Shown in pieces: positions 10,652 to 21,735 of a stretch of DNA of 64,000 nucleotides. Source of the stretch: Eutreptiella sp. 'Long Island Sound 2002'. Its lineage: Eukaryota > Euglenozoa > Euglenophyceae > Eutreptiales > Eutreptiaceae. The first letter of the stretch is position 1. Every line of letters begins with the position of its first letter. A program made the translations under genes and the position numbers. Where the stretch lies: NCBI GenBank assembly GCA_964036045.1, contig OZ038382.1, positions 73,394,687 to 73,458,686 on the forward strand. The letters are read 5' to 3'. Under the pieces are notes generated by a model. It had not been told where the DNA came from, ran no database searches, and was given only the letters and a program-made list of their open reading frames with translations.

Positions 10652-12340
10652 TCACATGGTGTCCCTCCCTCTCCTCCCTTTGTCACATCCCTGGCTGTAC
10701 CAGCGTTTCACTACCACCAATTTCACATCAGACGGCAAATCTAAGTCTTTCATACGTGAACGGATGGGAAGCCACCACCACGACCATGGGTAACCTTTAT
10801 AACCACACCCTTCCACCAGCGCCCGTAACTTCAGGGCCCTTGCGCCCAGGTGGGAGGCGAAAATGATCGCCTTTCGTACCACCGCTGGCATCATGGACTA
10901 GAGGACCAGGGGGCAGTTTGGCGACCATCTGTCGAGCCATCTGTCCCACGTGGAACAGATAGAATCGGGTAAGAGAGGTTGGTGGGGCAAGCCCTTCAAC
11001 ACCAAAGAGCCGTGGTTGGAAAGCAACCCTTCACACCACGTGATTTTGTCCCCGTTTGGTTCCCACTTCATGGGTATACCATATAGACGTGAGTAAAAGA
11101 GCTTCAAGAAAGAGCGCACAGCGGGCAGCATGTCTGGGGGGGCGTTGTGCACAGCGATACAATTATTGTCCATGCACGTGGCTAGGAAAACTGCGGGGTC
11201 AGAAGTAGAGTATACTAAATTTCTACCACCATACACCTGAGTGGTTGGAAAGTCTGGAAATATGCGGTGGGAAAAGGGCCGTTCCTTGTGGACTGCACGG
11301 TCAATAATCTTCCCTACGCGACCCTCAGGGTGGCAGGCCCACAGACCGACCGCATAGAAGGGGATCCAAGCATGGTCGAACGGAGCACGAAAGAGCAAGT
11401 GGACCTCCAAGCTCAACCATCCCTCCATGCCCATCTGGTGGAACTGGTCCCTGTCAGTGGGCACATATGCAACAAAAGGAAAAGTAAGTGTCTGACCTAA
11501 AGCAAAGGATAATCATTGGGCCAGTGGGGCAAGAGGTCCTGAAGTTGTTCGTGGCAATTTTCGTCGTGCACGAAGTTGTATTGTGCCCCCATCAGGCAAA
11601 AGTTCATGAGCTGTGCGCTCAAATAACCCCCAATGGGTACCCCTTTATCCTGATGCCTCAGCACAGTGCCCCAGATAACAAACAGATTGTTGAAATTGAT
11701 GTCCCATTGGACAAAATCGATCACCTCCTCAAGAGTTACAAGTCGGAAGTCCTTTCCCGATGTCTTGCTTACTCTGTCAAGCGATTTTAGGCCTCTTTTT
11801 GCGATACTTAGCCAGAAACCACCACGGATTTTCCTATACTTCTTCACCACTTTGGCTACGGTATTGATTCCGTGGAGTATTTTTTCTTTGCTCAACTCCC
11901 TGAATGCATTGTCCACACCCCTACTCCCAAAGGGAGAGCATTTCACGATTGCGGTTGCGGATGACATTGTGGACATCTCTGGTGATTAAAATACTAGGGG
12001 CACTCCACATTGAAAAGGCGATGTGAAATTCCCGTAGTAACAGGTCAAGGCAGCGGCCGATCAAATGCGAGGCACGGCGTCGGGGGGGATATTTGTGCGT
12101 GATCACAAGGCGCCACTTCCGATCGTCCTCAGATTCGCTACTTTTCCACTTCAAGAGCCAGAACGCGGCACGGGCGCGGTAACAATGTTCACCTTCTTCC
12201 GGGAAAGACCAAATAGACACAAGGGACATTCTACCCTTGTTCCACATACCACGGCTGTTTGCAAAACCGAAAATCTTGTGGTCGAGACCAAAGACAAGGA
12301 TTTGATACAAGACATAGCGGTCAGCGATCCGAGAGGACAA
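10652..12340 (-). pseudogene. Reverse transcriptase, copy 1
   Basis: Motifs follow the order of the longer copy at 59993-61387. There is a VDNAFRELS segment equivalent to DVKEMFPEIP (motif A), FVQWDINFNNLF equivalent to YMLFELNVNDVF, then GVPIGGYLSAQ (motif B), then CMDNN in the catalytic YxDD position, then MKWEPNGDKITWCE. A final region (LQSMMPAVVRK-like after an in-frame TAG at 10898) aligns with LRSWIPSVVKK, and the frame ends at TGA (10652). The second catalytic Asp is Asn. Two frame breaks (about 11920 and 11490) make it a likely pseudogene. Its 5' end fuses with a truncated family 1 transposase. It resembles no RT class I can name with confidence. Confidence 0.6.
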
Positions 12341-12344
12341 TTCG

Positions 12345-13220
12345 GTTGCAATTGGCTCCCCGTGAACAACAAGAGGCTTTGGTCATTATCACAAACCCAG
12401 CATTTTGAGACTCGTAAGGGATTCCCTGCAAGCACATGCCTACCGTCCCCAGTGATGATGCATAGAAAACCTAACACGTTGCCTTGCCAAACTACATCCT
12501 CATTTGCCTCTAGGTCAGCAGCTTGTTCATTGAGGCCATGGGTGGCATCCATGGCAAGCAAATAAGCTGCATCATGCCCCCCCCACATTGCCAACCATGT
12601 CGGCCACAAGTTTGGAGCTCCTGCATCCCTCACCTCCAACCAACAGTGGAAACTGATGTCACACCTAGTTGCACTGGACTTCCAAAGTGGTGTTGCATCT
12701 GCAGATGGCACTACCTACAATGTATTGCCCACACAATTGAATGCATTAGCCCTTTGGGCCAAATTTACGCGATATCTTACCACCTCGTGAAGTTTATTGG
12801 CTGCGGAGGCTCTGCTTAGACCTGTCTCCTTGTGTACAGCCCTAGGGCGGGCCTTGTAGGGTGTATTTATTTCGCTTATTCTCATTAGATCACTTCTCCT
12901 GCATGCCCGAGGAACCTTTAGCATTGCCCTCACACTTAGCTTCTTTGTGTGTGCCATCCTTACCACACGTAGGGCTTACAGACTTCTGGGGTCCTTCTCT
13001 TCCTCGTCCTGATGCCATGCTGCAGAGCCCCCAACAGGAAAACCGCCCCCTTGTGGGTCATGCTCACCTCCATATCCCCATCTTGCAATAGACTTCTGAG
13101 AATCTTCTGCGCAGCCCTCAGTCTTCTATGCCTGGTCTTTCCCTTGATGGTGGGGAAGGGTTGTTGCCGAAGGGCCTCTAGGGAGGTGCAGCATTTGTCG
13201 ATGACGGCTTCTAGACTCAT
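12345..13220 (-). pseudogene. Family 1 transposase-like gene, copy A (5' part)
   Basis: The start ATG is at 13220. PFPTIKGKTRHRR and SLLQDGDMEV match PYTAIKGKARAERR and ELLVDPEAVV in the 47.5 kb copy; LPRACRRSDL-type and SADATPLWKSSATRCDI segments follow, then ITGDGRH. The first catalytic Asp candidate is in ADATPLW. After about 12345 the sequence runs into the reverse transcriptase, so the second Asp and the Glu region are missing. It lies 3' of the TET/JBP-like gene and separated from it by the word-2 array, within element A. At least one frameshift occurs near 12715. Confidence 0.6.
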
Positions 13221-13257
13221 GGTGGTAGCTGGAAACAAAACACCAAGGGCGCACTAA

Positions 13258-13402
13258 GGGGGTTATCGCGCCCCCTTATCGCGCGATAAGGTGCACTAAG
13301 GGGGTTATCGTGCCCCCTTATCACGCGATAAGGGGGCGCACTAAGGGGGTTATCGCGCACCCTTATCGCGCGATAAGGGGCGCGATAAGGGGGGCGACAA
13401 GG
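13258..13402. repeat. Palindromic-word array, word 2 (TTATCGCGCGATAAGG)
   Basis: Four to five units of CCTTATCGCGCGATAAGG and CACTAAGGGGGTTATCGCG follow one another. The same word fills the start of the OZC-A intron at 17456-17573, linking both blocks to element A. Confidence 0.9.
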
Positions 13403-13444
13403 GGCTGTTGCACCTGTGAAAAACAGCCATTCCTCCTAGGCAAG

Positions 13445-14040
13445 ACAGGCAAATACACGAAACAACACCACGGAGTCAATTGCATCCGTACACTCCACAA
13501 TCTCAGCCACCACAGGGTAGTCCACATGGCAGCTTGAAATGCAAAGCACCCAAAGTTTGCAAAGTATCCTTGGAGGCTTCATCAATGTTTCCCCCATTGA
13601 AAAGGACAATGCTCCATCGGTCCCCTGTCCATTCTGATGGACAATGTACAGCATAGCTGCTGAAAATGACACCACATCGGGCAGGGTACACCGCCCCTAC
13701 CACATCACGACCATTATGTACCCCCGTGGCATGTTTCGTCTTTTTCCCGTTGATCCCCCCCCAAAGGAGACCACCCTGTGCAACCCACAATCCCCCTCCA
13801 TGAAAATCTCCTCCAAAACTGCAGACCAGGGGCTGTGGTTCCTCGGATGGCAGTGGGGCAACATGGGGGTTGTAGTGCAATACGGTGCCACCTTAACAGA
13901 ACAGCAATGGAACCAGGATGGGAAATGGGCCTTCACCCAAGGTGCAGCAGGTGTAGAAACTGGTCCATACGATCATGCACAGTGGATTTCAACACCTTGG
14001 AGGTATGCCGTGTAGGTCCTACCTTACCATACCCAAGCTG
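13445..14040 (-). pseudogene. TET/JBP-like dioxygenase, copy A
   Basis: The minus strand encodes SFGGDFHGGGLW, then VIFSSYAVHC and TGDRWSIVLF, then TLGALHFKL. This parallels VTVGDFSGGEVC, VVFCSGALHM, GERYALVFF and SLGFRL in the 39.7 kb copy, giving the distal His and Arg expected of 2OG/Fe(II) oxygenases. Upstream, in another frame, FPSWFHCCSV and HCHPRNH align with LPSWFTWSAI and HKHQDH, so the iron-binding Asp appears as Asn and a frameshift lies near 13815. The GG-x-L and GeRxSlvlF signatures fit the TET/JBP family; that family oxidises methylated bases or thymine in DNA. Catalysis by this copy is unlikely. Confidence 0.5.
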
Positions 14041-14174
14041 AAAAACACGGATAGGAGCACCAAACCTGGTGTTCTGCTTGAGGCCCTTCTAGTGCTTTGC
14101 ACAGTGAAACAATGCATGCACATCAGGGTCACAGTGGCACATAGGGTTTGAATCTCCCTGAGAGGGGAGTGCCT

Positions 14175-15452
14175 TCAGTCCGCGAAAGGGGGTTGCATGG
14201 GGGGGTGTAGGCTTGAAGGCCACCGACGTTGAACGGCCTTGTTCATAGGGGTACTCTGTGGATCTGGTGGAACAAGAACTGCAACAGAACTCACACTTGG
14301 ACTCCGTGGGCTCAATGACTGCCCACCACCACCACTAAGAGCACTTGTCAAATTTGCCTGCAAGCTACTCTTGCCTACTTCGAGGGTATCAACCTGAGCT
14401 CTCAATGAATCACGTTCAGTGTTGTACCTGGTGCGCTCACTCTCAGATCGCGTATACATGGCCTGCAATTCATCCTTGTCAAAAATGGCCTTCTCATGAC
14501 TAGCTCTCTCAGCAGTCAGCAGATCAGTCAGCTTAGTAACCTTGTCCTCGGAACTTTTCAGCTTCCCCTCCAACGTAGCAATGCGCGTCTCTTGCTCACT
14601 CTTACGAGCATTTTTCAGGGCACCAGCAACTGCACTGGCGGACTGGCCCACAATGGCCCCCTGAATACTATCCAGAATGCCTTGTCCCATAACCTCAGAG
14701 ATCTGATTAGCCACTGCAGAGGCCACCAGTTCCACACTCTCGGAGCTAAGCATCAAACCCTCCGAGGCAGTCTGAGGCTTGGTAGCCTTTGCAACCTTGC
14801 TTTTTTTTGTGCCACTGGGACTGGCTGTGGTCTTTCTCTTCTTGCCCTGTGCCACGGGGGTGCTCTCCTCCTCAGAAGAGGACCCCTGGACCTCCTCCTT
14901 CTTCAGCCCCCTCCCATATCTCTTTGTTGTGCTACCCTCCCAATCCCCCATCCATTTATAAACAAACTCAGGCACCTCATCGAATCCTACAGTCTTGAAC
15001 ACCCTGAGGGCTTTGAAGGTGACCCAACGCCACTTCGGTTCCACATCAAGTTCCAAACACTTCATCTGAGTCTTCCTACCTGCTTCATAATATGAAATGT
15101 AGCAAAGGATAATAGGGGACTCCTCAGGGGCCCCATGAACCCGGACACACGTGGGGAGTCTAATTTTCTTGGACACAACTTCCTTTGTTGCCTGCTTTGC
15201 TTTGTGGGTAAACTCCCTGCACCACTGGGTTTTTGATTTGGGGTCCATCCCAGCCACAGTGACCTCCGACCCAAAGGCACAAGGCTCCAGCAGGGCAGGG
15301 GGCGGGGGGATCTCCCATTCCCCCCCCAACAAGGACTCCACACTTTCCAATCGGGCTGGAGCAGATCCCGGTGCAGATCCAGCCTGAGGGCCAAGTCCAC
15401 GAAGCTCCAGTCGATCAATCCGGGGCCATTGGGCGATTACGGTGAGCATAAC
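14175..15452 (-). CDS. OZC-A exon 2 (WY domain, basic region, coiled coil)
   Basis: The exon follows a TATGCCAG acceptor at 15453 and stays open to TGA (14175-14177), over 420 codons without any internal stop. Order: short linker with QWPRIDRLEL; domain with KTQWCREFTH, LPTCVRVHG and VGFDEVPEFVYKWM; acidic serine run (SSSEEES); lysine-rich nuclear-localisation-like stretch (KKRKTT, TKKSK); then about 150 residues of heptad-like coiled coil ending in a Ser/Pro tail. It is the most intact exon 2 in the window. Related exons: H, B, C, D, E. The role is unknown; a dimerising DNA- or chromatin-associated accessory is plausible from the basic and coiled-coil parts. Confidence 0.75.
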   Translation of the reverse strand, partial: VMLTVIAQWPRIDRLELRGLGPQAGSAPGSAPARLESVESLLGGEWEIPPPPALLEPCAFGSEVTVAGMDPKSKTQWCREFTHKAKQATKEVVSKKIRLPTCVRVHGAPEESPIILCYISYYEAGRKTQMKCLELDVEPKWRWVTFKALRVFKTVGFDEVPEFVYKWMGDWEGSTTKRYGRGLKKEEVQGSSSEEESTPVAQGKKRKTTASPSGTKKSKVAKATKPQTASEGLMLSSESVELVASAVANQISEVMGQGILDSIQGAIVGQSASAVAGALKNARKSEQETRIATLEGKLKSSEDKVTKLTDLLTAERASHEKAIFDKDELQAMYTRSESERTRYNTERDSLRAQVDTLEVGKSSLQANLTSALSGGGGQSLSPRSPSVSSVAVLVPPDPQSTPMNKAVQRRWPSSLHPPMQPPFAD

Positions 15453-15635
15453 CTGGCATACCAAGAACACCCCCCGAAAACAGCCATTTTGTCACATGTA
15501 CCTAGTCGTTCCGTGTGCCCATGGGATATGAAAAAATGAGTTTAGCACCCTGAAAATAGGGGGAAGGGGTCAAAAAACCAAAAAGCCAATTCCATACACC
15601 CAGGCCTGTGTGTGGCAATCTACACTTTTTGAGGT

Positions 15636-15712
15636 ATTTGGCAGTATACTCAAAGGATTAAGTATTCTTGCCGTATGCTTCGGAGTATACGGCCGTATAC
15701 TCGGAGTATATG
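15636..15712. repeat. Palindromic-word array, word 4 (AGTATACGGCCGTATACT)
   Basis: GTATACTCGGAGTATATGG and CGGAGTATACGGCCGTATAC words. The partner block lies at 17058-17160; together they bracket the transposase fragment at 15976-16919. Confidence 0.85.
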
Positions 15713-15975
15713 GGGACTTTCTGCCTCCCACCCCTGCCACCATTCTCATCAACTACCCCCCCCCCCCCCTCCCTGCAAGTACTCATGACTCTCCCACCCC
15801 CAAACACATTGTACACACAAAAGAGCACCATATGAGCAAAGCAGTAGACCACAAGAAGCATCCTTCTTTGATGTCCCATCCGACATGTCAAATGGGATCC
15901 ACTTCCGGATGTTATATATACCTAATATACATACTTATGCATATTGCACATCATATCATATCACATGATATACAC

Positions 15976-16919
15976 CTACATGTACTTTGGTGCACGATGC
16001 TTCTTCCGCATGCGTTGCATGCCAAACCTGATCCCCTCTCTACCAAAACCCTTGTCCCTAAACCACAACCGGATGCCCCAATCAAGGGCATCCAGGTGCA
16101 GAGCATGCCTTAGTCCCCATCGGGTGACATAAGGCTTGCTCAGCTTCCACCCTTGAAAACAATGGCGGATGTCCACTTTAAAACTTTTGTTCCTCCATTC
16201 CGTGGGAATGGAGGAGAACTTAATAAAATTGCCCCACCTTTGGAGGTGTGCCCCACTGTGGCACACCACCCAATGCACCCAAAGGGGAACACTCCACCCC
16301 AATGCCCCCCATGCCTTGGTGAATTGTGTAAGCATGCATGCATAACGTTGGCGTTGATCCATGGGAAAAGCACCCACATGGCGCCAAATCTTTTGCATAT
16401 AGTAACAGGCCTGCAACATGAGGTGCAAGACAGCACTAGTTTTGAGCCACCTGTTGCCCTCCCACCTCACAACACGGGTACAATACATTGCAACAATGCG
16501 AAACATCTCGGCTTGCAACTCGGGTGTTTCGAAAAAAAGGCGGGAGGCGTTAATGTCGAAGGTGTGTTCCTTCTCTTACCAGGGAGAACACATCACTCTC
16601 TCAGCCACAGGGATGTGCTTCGCCTCTTGGCGGAGGTCAGAACCAGGGCCACAGGGGTGTCCAAGGCGGACCAAGCACAATTCTCAAAAGAAGCCCAAGA
16701 CACGGTGTGTGTGCTGTCGGGGCTGTAAACACCTATGTGCACTGTGCGGAGTGCTGCGGCATTGTGCACTATGCGGAGAGCTACGGCATCGGCCCACTTC
16801 TTCAGCAAGGCATGAGTGCCCACATCAGTCATGGTGCCAGAAAAAGCGGGCCTAGGAGGGCAAGAAGCAACATAATATGGAGTGCAATGGACACATATGG
16901 AGACATACATTGCAATCAT
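15976..16919 (-). pseudogene. Family 1 transposase-like gene, copy 2 (3' part)
   Basis: The frame from 16518 contains RLFFETPELQ, then PLWVHWVVCHSGAHL, then FSSIPTEWRNKSFK and HCFQGWKLSKP, then LHLDALDWGIR. These match the C-terminal half of the 21.7 and 47.5 kb copies and include the conserved Glu of PTE, a candidate third catalytic residue. An in-frame TAA (16576-16578) sits inside the homologous block just before the EKEHTFDIN segment. Upstream, TDVGTHALLKKW is partly recognisable, with a shift near 16600. TAG (15976) is followed within five codons by TGA. The N-terminal half is missing. Confidence 0.6.
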
Positions 16920-17057
16920 GAGTGAAGTATGAGCCTAGATTGGTTTCAAGTGGTGTGCGATTGTTTGGCAAAGGCAAAGCATGCAACAAGATGGGCACAA
17001 AAGGCACAAAAATGGAATTTTTCAACTTGAAACAACCACCTAGTGCGGACAAATACC

Positions 17058-17160
17058 CCCAGTATACGGCCGTATACTCTAAGTATACGGCCGTATACTC
17101 CAGAGTATACGGCCGTATACTGAGGTATTGCAGCCTTGAGTATACGGCCGTATACCCCAA
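17058..17160. repeat. Palindromic-word array, word 4
   Basis: Four units of GTATACGGCCGTATACT spaced by 5-15 bp, the same word as 15636-15712. Confidence 0.9.
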
Positions 17161-17455
17161 GAGCCCAAAATGAAGTAGTTTCCAACACAACATTGATCAG
17201 CACAATTGGCAAACTAGAGGTATTCCCCAACCAACCTATGCATGCATTGTGCATTGTACATTAGTAGCCACCTGTACATGCCACATACCCCTTTCTCCCT
17301 AAACCCCCTTTTTTACCTGTATACTACCAGGTATTCCTGGTATGTCAGGTTATGCTCACCATAATGGTGACCTGTGGAAGACACAGCCGGAAATTAAAAT
17401 TAAATTACTAATTAAATTAAAAGCAAAGCAACTCCAAAAAAGTAGGAACAGGGGC

Positions 17456-17573
17456 CGTGATAACCCCCTTAGTGCGCCCCCTTATCGCGCGATAAAGGGT
17501 GCGCGTTAACCCCCATAGTGCGCCCCTTATCGCGCGATAGCGGGCGCGATAACCCCCTTCGTGCGCCCCTTAA
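17456..17573. repeat. Palindromic-word array, word 2 (in OZC-A intron)
   Basis: GTGATAACCCCCTTAGTGCG and CCTTATCGCGCGATAAAGG units, closely matching 13258-13402. It starts about 40 bp inside the intron from the OZC-A donor. Confidence 0.9.
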
Positions 17574-17615
17574 AGCGGTCACAAAACATGCATTAAAGTC
17601 ATGTGCAATGCACAC

Positions 17616-19288
17616 CTGATTGCATGTGAAACAGTCCGTGCCCTGGAGGACGGCCCCGGTCCTACAGTTGGCCGCTGGGGTTGCAGCCCCGGCGCGTAGG
17701 AGCATTTGCATGTCCACCATGTGGGCGTCCGTTGGCACCATGTACCAACCATACACTTGAACCTTCTCCTTCTCCTCGGCTCTAACACCAAACCCCCCCC
17801 CCCCACCGACCGTGCCGCAGTGCAAGGATGCTGCCAGCATCACAACGGACCAAAGCGTGGGTGGTGGGGTTAGGTTCAGGTAATTCAAAGTCACCATGCA
17901 AAGCCTCAACTCCACCGCACTCTTCGGAGCCTGGGTCTAGGTTTCTCGGGTGTCCAAGCCAGTGACAAAGTTGTGGTTCGAACAGGAAAAAAGCATTCAA
18001 CTGGATAATCTAGTGGCACAACCTAAGCAATAGGTCCAAGGGCAGCAGCAGCAGATGCCAAAACCGCCGCAGCAACAAGCTCAGGCTCAAGTTGGAGCAC
18101 ACGAGCAGCCACGGAAACACTGGAAGCAGGAACATCACACTTAGAGCAAATGCTCATCTTGCGGGTTAAGCATAGCCTAACTTCCTTGCATGAGTAGCAG
18201 GCCTCAGTTGCCCTCTTCTGACAGCCCTTGGGCCCACACGTTTCCACCTTGTAACCTTTTTGAAACTTGGGATTCGAGGCCCAAAAAGGGGGGCGGATGT
18301 CTTCAGTGACATTCTTCGCAAGCTGGCATGTGGCAACATGCATAAATGCAACCCAACGAATGTGGGGCAGTTGAGACACAGGATCAATGGCACGGATGTC
18401 TTGTGGACGTCCACCACCTCTGTGCACAAGAAGAGCATCCAAAATAAATGCATCAGCCAATGCAGCCTCCATCACCTGCTCCACCCATGGCACTGGAAAA
18501 CCAGTTGATGAACCCGGAATCCATGTATTGTTCAAGGGGTAGGTGAGTGGAATGAAAACCCCAAAAACCCTATCGCCATTAGGAACAAGATTCTTAGGCC
18601 AATCACGATACCAATGTTGGTCCCCAGCCATAGCACCAATGTAACCAACAAACAAAATTTGAAGGGGCAGGGTCATTGCCTGTGGCATGGCATTGAAAAT
18701 TTCCATGGTGACAGCTTCCAATTTAGGCAGATCCACCCACCCTTCCTCCCAATCATCCTGAGGGATGGAATTATGCCTCCCATAGTACATAAAACGTTCA
18801 TGGGAGTCATCATAGCGGATGGCAGAGGGGAAAGCCGCATTGAAAATTGTCTCCGCTTGTGTAATGTCCAACCTTGACACCTCACCTTGCAAGGCACCTA
18901 AACGTGGCCCAACACAGCTTTCAAGCTTTACATGTTGCAACTCTGGCAACTTCTTCAAATCAACATTGAACCTAGGAAATGGAGGAGCCTCAACTGGTTC
19001 ATCACTGGGCCCAATAAGCGCATCATGTGGATGTACGGGCCATGAAACACAAATAGTGGAAGTAAAAAGGTGTGGGGTTGTTATACCCCAAAGAGGGTCA
19101 CTCCACTGCAGCCCTGAAAGCCGTTGCAGGGGGTAAACAGGCAATAACCGGTCACAGTCTTTGACATCAAACACTCTTTCATTGTGATTAACTGGTATTT
19201 CATAGGCCCGAACTCTCTGTGAACTACAGGTGCAATCAACTCGTTTCACAGGTGGGTCAGGTTCATCCTTAGGATACATGGGATTCAC
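17616..19288 (-). CDS. OZC-A exon 1 (2OG oxygenase-like, Cys finger)
   Basis: From ATG 19288 the frame has WGITTPHL and ALIGPSDEPVEAPP (N-terminal domain), then QHWYRDW, then FGVFIPL, VPWVEQV and LLVHRGGG (oxygenase-like core). A Cys-rich finger follows: TCGPKGCQKR, ACYSCKEVRLC and CSKCD. The first iron His is Tyr here (YRD instead of HRD in B and D), so this copy may be inactive. TAG 18023 lies inside the homologous region: VVPLDYPV after it aligns with MMPLDHTV in D. Two later frame changes, one at the G run near 17803, lead through NPTTHALVRCDAGSILAL to FTCNQ at the donor. The finger resembles MYND/B-box spacing but I cannot assign it. Confidence 0.65.
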
Positions 19289-19289
19289 A

Positions 19290-19555
19290 TAATTGGAAAC
19301 ACGGTGTAACTACGAAGTAATGCTTCTTAGTAAATAGCAAAAATAAGACGCAAAAATGGGGTAAAAATGAGGAAGTGGTCAAAAACATCATTTTCGTCAA
19401 AAATGAGTATGAAATTCAAATCCGACATGCTGTGAATAGCCCCGTGTTCCATGTTCTATGTTGGAAACACCCACAGTGGTCCCCTACCCCTACCCGCAGT
19501 GTTCTCTTGTACTTTTGAGGCCCGGTAATATGCTTCAGGGATGTTACTTGGTTTT
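19290..19555. other. No feature recognised
   Basis: AT-rich linker upstream of OZC-A, presumably containing its 5' region. No motif or repeat is evident. Confidence 0.3.
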
Positions 19556-19672
19556 TGCGTGCGTAAAAAGGCCCTTTCGCGTGCGTAAATTGCCCTTTTT
19601 ACTTACCAGTTTTTTTTCCACTCGGGACGCAAAACACCCTTTTTACCTACGCAAAATCAGGGTAAATGCCTA
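19556..19672. repeat. Word-5 array (TTTGCGTGCGTAAAT)
   Basis: Diverged units of GCGTGCGTAAA and TTTTTACCTACGCAAAA. The same word fills the OZC-C intron (32950-33198) and 35210-35610. Here it lies 3' of the family 2 copy at 19.9-21.5 kb. Confidence 0.65.
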
Positions 19673-19776
19673 CTTTTAACCCCCCCTCCCCCTTACACCC
19701 AAACACAAACCCACATCCCGGGTCCAATGCATGCCATGCGTGCAAGCAAACATGGAGGCAATTGCTGGGATCTTTC

Positions 19777-21530
19777 ATTGCATTGTTCCAATCATTCAAT
19801 AACACATGTCCAAGTGGCATTCCACCACCAAACCTCCAGAGTATGCACAATAGAATTGTAACATTGTAAGACAAACATGCGAGAAACCCTACAACTTCCC
19901 CTTACGCATCACCCTTTCCCAATACTGCTTGGCATTCCCATATGCCTCTTGGCGGGTCCAAGAAGGCCGCCAGATGTTGAACCCCCTGGCATACAACCCC
20001 GAGTCCAGGTTGTCATTCCGAAGCACTTCGGCCCACCCCTTCCTCAGCGCTCGGCGTGCCCCCCGTAGGCGAGACCCCCGTTTCTTACTTCCCCCCATGA
20101 AGCAGTTCTTCCTAATCTCACTCTTCAACGACTGATGCCTTCCCCCACCCCTTAGAGCACTGGGTGCGGACAGGGTACCCTAGCAATTCCCTCGCAATCC
20201 CCCACATGTGGTCCACCCAAAGGTGGGCCCACAGGGTCACCACAAACCCACAAGCTTTGTGTGCACTCCCCATCTCGGACAAAGCACCCTTCAACACATT
20301 CATATCGCGAAGATCCAACCTCCCCTCCTTCCACACAAGGTCATAGGTCACTGCAAATTTCACTCCCCACAAACGCCAACAAGCAGTCCATGTCATTGCA
20401 ACCCCCCCCCAGTTGCACCGGGACTTGTAAAAGATTCCCCCCCTCCAAGTAGTCGGCAATGCAGTCCCACCCTTGCCCTTTCACCCATGCCGCCGCGGCA
20501 GTTTGCTCCAAACGCAAGGCCTTCTTTCCCACCTTCTCTTGCTCACAATCGGCCGCTGTGGCCGTACGGCTCTCAACCCTGATGTCATTCCAAAACCAGT
20601 GCACCCAAACCAATGCCCTCCCCTTTGTCCACCCATGGTGATGCATCAAAACCTAAACCAACCCACTGCCCGCACAATGTACCAAAGGGTGCACTCCATG
20701 GAGTCCAAAGTCGGGGTGTCTTTGAAAAGGGAGGACTGCTGGCAATGTCATCCCCCCCATTGCCAAACTTTGAGCAAAATTTAATTTCTGTGCCCAAACG
20801 CACCCAAACAATGAAGACGGTTCCCCCCGCAAAGCCAGCGCACGGGTGCCAAAGGATCATCACACTTGAAATTTTGACACCCCGAGAGGGCAACTTGCGC
20901 CTTGGTGTCAGCGATAATCACACACAAAACGGGTGTTGGATACCCTCCCTCATTCAAAACTTGCATCGCTTTCACTGCCAACACATCAAGGTTCAAATTT
21001 TCCTGGTGGACCTCGTCGCGAAGAATTTGGGTGGTCTCCGAGTCCTAGAGTAGCACCCATGAACCCAATGGCAGACGGCTACCCAACTCGCCGACCGCAA
21101 AGAACTCAAATGAGCGTTGCTAAAGTTTGGTGCCATCAATGGAAATCCCCACCACAACTTCGTTACCTTGTGTTACCGGGGGGTTATGCTGCCACATAAG
21201 CTGCAGCTTCTCCTTCAAATTCACCCTGGACCCGATTAAATCATTGCTGCCGGGTGTGTGCAACAAGAAATCAATGGGGTGGGGGGCACCCAAGGTCTTT
21301 TGCACGGAGACGATTTTCCCCCATGGGCATGGGGTGCAGCCAAGGAAGGATGGCCTAGGAACCCCCCCCCCCCCCCGTCCTAGGGTTTTTCTACTCCTAC
21401 ACGTTACGACGGCACCCGAAGACTTTGAACACAAACACCACACCTTCAATGCACCTACTTTGGGGGACATTGGGTCCCGGGTTGGTGATGCCCAATTTTG
21501 CAGTGTTTTAGGAAACCCCATTTCGGGCAA
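19777..21530 (-). pseudogene. Family 2 transposase-like gene, copy G
   Basis: Homology with the 37.6-39.3 kb copy runs the whole length. GISIDGTKL aligns with RLCVDGTQL (first Asp), then GELGSRLPLGSW with GVLGSGNPLGSW, GGYPTPVLCVIIAD with GGYMEKPNIFLVVD, a LHGV motif, LWAHLWVDHMWGIAR with LWVHLWVDHMLGFAK, RHQSLKSEIRKNCFMGG, and NLDSGLYARGF. In-frame TAG codons at 21120, 21045 and 20653 interrupt otherwise matching sequence. Frame changes occur near 20835 (G run) and 20130. It is a decayed DDE-type transposase by inference. The 3' limit is uncertain: TAG at 19889, or a later TGA if TAG is sense. Confidence 0.6.
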
Positions 21531-21660
21531 GAACCCCCCTCGGAACCCCCCTTCCTGGCCATGGAGGGGGGTTCCTAGGGGGGTTCCTGGGCAGGAACCC
21601 CCCCCTTCCTAGACCCCTTCCTGGGTAGGAACCCCCCTTCCTAGACCCTTCCTATGACCA
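21520..21660. repeat. Word-6 array (CAGGAAGGGGGGTTCCTG)
   Basis: Units of GGAACCCCCCTTCCT and GGGGGGTTCCTGGGCAGG. The same word recurs at 23460-23705 and in the OZC-B intron (25440-25710), so it brackets the family 1 transposase of element B. Confidence 0.9.
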
Positions 21661-21735
21661 TTCTTGTCCCGAGGCAATGGCACACAAATCCGTTCGCTGG
21701 GGCTTGAATCGCATTGTGCCACCGCATTGATGCTG

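Larger units (their letters stand above)
15453..17615 (-). other. OZC-A intron, 2.2 kb, with nested insertion
   Basis: The donor GTGTGCATTG follows TGCAATCAG at 17615 and the acceptor TATGCCAG ends at 15453. The first part is a word-2 array (17456-17573). The middle holds a family 1 transposase fragment flanked by two word-4 arrays (15636-15712, 17058-17160), which looks like an element nested in the intron. It aligns in position with the short introns of H, B, C, D and E. Confidence 0.6.

Noticed and set aside
17058-17160. Transcription factor operator cluster
   Set aside because: The palindromes look like operators, but their copy-specific change and location around element genes fit transposon-type internal repeats better; no promoter signal is evident.
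18023-19288. Host phytanoyl-CoA dioxygenase gene
   Set aside because: The core resembles that fold, but the fused finger and coiled coil, repetition and element context argue for a mobile-element gene.
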